This document shows, one piece after another, positions 21,919 to 23,834 of a stretch of DNA of 23,834 nucleotides; the stretch's first letter is position 1; each line of letters starts with the position of its first letter. The DNA is from an uncultured Faecalibacterium sp. (GTDB lineage: Bacteria; Bacillota; Clostridia; Oscillospirales; Ruminococcaceae), in assembly GCA_934561485.1 (NCBI GenBank), contig CAKTGS010000024.1, positions 1 to 23,834 of the forward strand. Direction: 5' to 3'. The notes beneath the pieces are model-generated. The model was not told the DNA's origin and made no database searches. It worked only from the letters and a program-made list of their open reading frames with translations. Position numbers and translations under genes: made by a program.

Positions 21919-21947
21919 ATGATAACGGATTTTGACGATTTTGGCAA
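21919..21947 (-). promoter_or_regulatory. Promoter of mscL
   Basis: On the minus strand, TTGCCA (21942-21947) and TATCAT (21919-21924) are spaced by exactly 17 bp, upstream of the mscL ribosome-binding site. Confidence 0.7.
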
Positions 21948-21970
21948 GGGGCGGAGCTGCGTTTGGATGC

Positions 21971-22009
21971 AAAAAAGCCGCCTGCATCCCGTGCGGGAAG
22001 GCAGGCGGC
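21971..22009 (-). terminator. Terminator of the small lipoprotein gene
   Basis: On the minus strand GCCGCCTGC (22001-22009) pairs with GCAGGCGGC (21977-21985), with CCC/GGG inside, and is followed by six T. It lies 28 nt after the lipoprotein stop. Confidence 0.9.
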
Positions 22010-22037
22010 CATCATGCGGATTGGATATGAGATCAAC

Positions 22038-22505
22038 TTAGTTCTGCGGAGCAGAGAAAGCAATGGGGGTGGCGCCGGCAGCGGCGTCCACGCTCAGCAG
22101 GCAGATGGGAGTGGTCTCATAGTGCAGAGTCTCGAAGCTCTGGGTGCTGCCATCCTCGGTGGTGAACTCCAGCACGTAGCTGATATCGCCCTGCTTGTCA
22201 GCCTCGACATCGCGGGTGATGACAACATTCTCGCCATCTGCCAGACCCTCACCGGCCAGATTGTCACCCTTCTCCTCGGAACCAGCCTCGTACAGGTACA
22301 GCTCGGTCACATTGGAACCGGTGGTGTTGTACACGGTGTACTCAGCGCTCTGCGCCTCAGCCTCGGAAGAAGCGGCAACAGAGGATGCGGCCTCAGAAGA
22401 AGCAGCAGAGGAAGCGGTGGAAGAGGCGGAGGAACCGCCGCAGGCAGTCATGCCAACGACCAGTGCCAGAGCGGCAGCGGCAACAGCAATGTTTTTCAGT
22501 TTCAT
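22038..22505 (-). CDS. Small lipoprotein with Ser/Ala/Glu-rich linker, function unknown
   Basis: A 155-residue exported lipoprotein. The signal peptide (MKLKNIAVAAAALALVVG) ends in a lipobox MTAC with the lipidated cysteine at 22. Residues 23-55 are almost only Ser, Ala and Glu, a flexible tether. The remaining 100 residues (TVYNTTGSNVTELYLYEAGS, then later LEFTTEDGSTQSFETLHY) are beta-rich and acidic and resemble an Ig-like or amyloid-associated fold, but I do not recognise a family. The ATG at 22505 follows AAAAGGAG by about 11 nt; the frame extends to 22553 but without support. A good promoter and a 5' UTR hairpin (22550-22566) lie upstream. Monocistronic. Confidence 0.8.
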   Translation of the reverse strand: MKLKNIAVAAAALALVVGMTACGGSSASSTASSAASSEAASSVAASSEAEAQSAEYTVYNTTGSNVTELYLYEAGSEEKGDNLAGEGLADGENVVITRDVEADKQGDISYVLEFTTEDGSTQSFETLHYETTPICLLSVDAAAGATPIAFSAPQN

Positions 22506-22549
22506 AGAACATATACTCCTTTTGGAAACGATTTCTTTCTTCTTGCAAA

Positions 22550-22566
22550 CCAACCAGATGGGTTGG
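22550..22566 (-). other. 5' UTR hairpin of the lipoprotein mRNA
   Basis: CCAACC and GGTTGG (22550-22555 and 22561-22566) can form a 6-bp stem with a 5-nt loop, starting about 10 nt after the predicted transcription start. It may stabilise the mRNA; no known riboswitch motif is recognised. Confidence 0.4.
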
Positions 22567-22579
22567 CTGACAGGAATCC

Positions 22580-22607
22580 ATTATACGGATTTCGACAAAA
22601 AAATCAA
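22580..22607 (-). promoter_or_regulatory. Promoter of the small lipoprotein gene
   Basis: On the minus strand TTGATT (22602-22607) and a perfect TATAAT (22580-22585) are spaced by 16 bp. The transcript would have a leader of about 70 nt. Confidence 0.75.
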
Positions 22608-22716
22608 GCCTTGACAGGGCATATTTCACGATGAAACAGGAATTGTTACCAAATTGACATGAAATGAACACACTTTTTGAAAGGGAAAAATGAATTTGGA
22701 GCAACAAACTGAGCGG

Positions 22717-22751
22717 AAAAAACCCGGCTCTGCGGGCGGCAGAACCGGGTT
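22717..22751 (-). terminator. Terminator of kduD
   Basis: On the minus strand AACCCGGTTCTGC (22739-22751) pairs with GCAGAGCCGGGTT (22721-22733), one G-T pair, followed by a run of T. It lies 15 nt after the kduD stop. Confidence 0.9.
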
Positions 22752-22765
22752 TTGAAAGGATGATC

Positions 22766-23566
22766 TTACTTGGGCTGGCGGCCGATGTAGGCCAGAATGC
22801 CGCCATCGGCGTACAGGATCTGGCCGTTCACAAAGTCGGACGCATGGCTGGCCAGGAACACGCAGGGGCCTACCATATCGTCCGGCTCACCCCAGCGGCC
22901 TGCAGGGGTCTTGGCGGTGATGAACTGGTCGAAGGGGTGGCGGCTGCCGTCCGGCTGGATCTCGCGCAGGGGAGCGGTCTGGGCGGTGGCAATGTAGCCG
23001 GGGCCCATGCCGTTGCACTGAATGTTGTACTCGCCGTACTCGGAAGCAATGTTCTTGGTGAGCATCTTCAGGGCACCCTTGGCAGCAGCGTAGGCGGAAA
23101 CCGTCTCGCGGCCCAGCTCGCTCATCATGGAGCAGATGTTGATGATCTTGCCCTCGCGCTTGGCGATCATGTCCGGCAGCACGGCCTTGGAGCAGTTGAA
23201 GGCACCGCCCACGTGCACATCGATCACGCGCATGAAGTCGGCGTGGCTCATCTCGATCATGGGCACGCGCTTCATCAGGCCGGCGTTGTTCACCAGAATG
23301 TCCACCGGGCCGACCTCTGCCTTGATCTTGGCCACCATGGCGTTCACAGCGTCCTCATCGGACACATCGGCCACGTAGCCGTGGGCCGGGATGCCGACAG
23401 CCTGGTAAGCAGCCAGGCCCTTTTCCAGGCTGGCTTCGGAAGAGCAGTTGAAGCAGATGGTGGCACCGCACTTGGCCATGCCCTCGGCAATGGAAAAACC
23501 GATGCCGTGGGCACCGCCGGTGATCAGGGCTACCTTGCCCTGCAGGTTGAAAGCGGAAAGATCCAT
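22766..23566 (-). CDS. kduD: SDR oxidoreductase, 2-deoxy-gluconate / gluconate 5-dehydrogenase type (KduD)
   Basis: A 266-residue short-chain dehydrogenase. The cofactor motif TGGAHGIG (residues 16-23), NNAG (93-96), catalytic S146, Y159 and K163 (YAAAK) are all present. The long C-terminal insertion HPFDQFITAKTPAGRWGEPDD resembles gluconate 5-dehydrogenase/KduD. KduD reduces 2,5-diketo-3-deoxygluconate to 2-keto-3-deoxygluconate in pectin and hyaluronan breakdown. The assignment is supported by the kduI end directly upstream on the same strand. The ATG at 23566 follows AAAAAAGGAGAA by about 5 nt; the open frame further upstream crosses a repeat and a terminator. Gluconate 5-dehydrogenase (IdnO) is the alternative. 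Confidence 0.82.
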   Translation of the reverse strand: MDLSAFNLQGKVALITGGAHGIGFSIAEGMAKCGATICFNCSSEASLEKGLAAYQAVGIPAHGYVADVSDEDAVNAMVAKIKAEVGPVDILVNNAGLMKRVPMIEMSHADFMRVIDVHVGGAFNCSKAVLPDMIAKREGKIINICSMMSELGRETVSAYAAAKGALKMLTKNIASEYGEYNIQCNGMGPGYIATAQTAPLREIQPDGSRHPFDQFITAKTPAGRWGEPDDMVGPCVFLASHASDFVNGQILYADGGILAYIGRQPK

Positions 23567-23586
23567 GATGTTCTCCTTTTTTATAG

Positions 23587-23646
23587 AGCATTTCCCCGAG
23601 GGGGGAAGGCGCTGAGCGAAGTGAAGCGGATGAGGGGAAGCCTTTT
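23587..23646. repeat. Short palindromic repeat in the kduI-kduD gap
   Basis: The minus strand reads AAGGCTTCCCCTCATCCGC, a CGCTTC/GCTCAGCG hairpin region, then CCTTCCCC with TTCCCC/GGGGAA hairpin (23592-23607). The order of parts resembles one arm of the 12625-12759 family, but sequence identity is lower, so it may be a sister family. It lies in the kduD leader. Confidence 0.5.
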
Positions 23647-23672
23647 CTGAGGAGCTTGCTATTTTTTTAGCA

Positions 23673-23708
23673 AAACGCCCCGTACCAGTTTTCCGGTACG
23701 GGGCGTTT
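23673..23708 (-). terminator. Terminator-like hairpin between kduI and kduD
   Basis: A perfect 14-bp stem AAACGCCCCGTACC (23673-23686) with GGTACGGGGCGTTT (23695-23708) and an 8-nt loop, ending in GTTTTGC on the minus strand. It would end or attenuate kduI transcription before kduD. Confidence 0.82.
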
Positions 23709-23720
23709 GTACGGTGTTTT

Positions 23721-23834
23721 TTAGCGCAGGTCCGTGGTAGCGATGTTGTCCATGTCGTCAAACTCCATGTTCTCGCCGCCCATTGCCCAAATAAACGTAT
23801 AGTTCGAGGTGCCTACGCCGCTGTGGATGCTCCA
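23721..23834 (-). CDS. kduI: 5-dehydro-4-deoxy-D-glucuronate isomerase (KduI), C-terminal fragment
   Basis: The last 37 codons plus stop of a gene that continues past the window. The peptide starts [20 protein letters not shown] and ends [17 protein letters not shown], which is the conserved C-terminus of KduI (SGVGT-NYTFIW-M-GEN--F-DMD). KduI isomerises 4-deoxy-L-threo-5-hexosulose uronate, the product of unsaturated galacturonate, to the substrate of KduD. Reading the complement from 23834 gives the frame directly. It lies 154 bp upstream of kduD and is separated from it by a terminator-like hairpin and a repeat. Confidence 0.87.
   Translation of the reverse strand, partial: WSIHSGVGTSNYTFIWAMGGENMEFDDMDNIATTDLR

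Noticed and set aside
22506..22765. Riboswitch in the leader of the lipoprotein gene
   Set aside because: Only one small hairpin is visible and no conserved core of a known riboswitch class is present.
1..23834. CRISPR arrays, tRNA or rRNA genes, phage or transposase genes
   Set aside because: No regularly spaced direct repeats, no tRNA-like cloverleaf with T-loop sequence, no rRNA-like stretch and no integrase or transposase motif were found by reading.

Overview
The window is GC-rich bacterial DNA of low-GC-phylum (Bacillota) ancestry, most like Faecalibacterium or a close Oscillospiraceae relative. This rests on the ECF-truA gene linkage, a ClpE-type unfoldase with an N-terminal zinc finger, B. 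subtilis-like families (DUF819, YkfB-type epimerase, KduI/KduD), strong GGAGG ribosome-binding sites and short palindromic repeats scattered between genes. The genus is an inference from pattern recognition; no search was run. No tRNA, rRNA, CRISPR array, phage gene or transposase was seen. The window is mostly chromosomal housekeeping and metabolic genes.

Layout: (1) 1-2169, the end of an ECF vitamin-transporter module (ecfA1 partial, ecfA2, ecfT). (2) 2395-7479, truA, a membrane-anchored DUF5711-like protein, a CvpA-family membrane protein and a ClpE-like AAA+ unfoldase, with a half-perfect CIRCE-like site upstream of cvpA. (3) 7496-11392, a dipeptidase (pepD), a convergent dipeptide epimerase and a divergent DUF819 membrane protein; together they suggest a muropeptide or dipeptide salvage route. 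(4) 11453-16764, a transcription unit with its own promoter that encodes an LRR_5 protein, a DUF2201/VWA-like protein, a MoxR-type AAA ATPase and an AEC transporter. This is the least understood cluster and the best candidate for an undescribed system. (5) 16900-19507 on the minus strand, a VTT/DedA-like membrane protein, a DEDDh exonuclease with a zinc ribbon, and a Cof-type HAD phosphatase. (6) 19809-21344, a Tat-signal alkaline phosphatase. (7) 21412-23834 on the minus strand, MscL with an unusual C-terminal zinc ribbon, a small lipoprotein, KduD and the C-terminus of KduI (pectin/uronate catabolism).

Between genes there are well-formed intrinsic terminators, several recognisable sigma-A-type promoters, and a family of about 135-bp mobile-looking palindromic repeats. 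These repeats sit directly against stop codons and in places double as terminators. One of them supplies a spurious upstream ATG for the VWA gene, whose real start is very probably a TTG at 12801.
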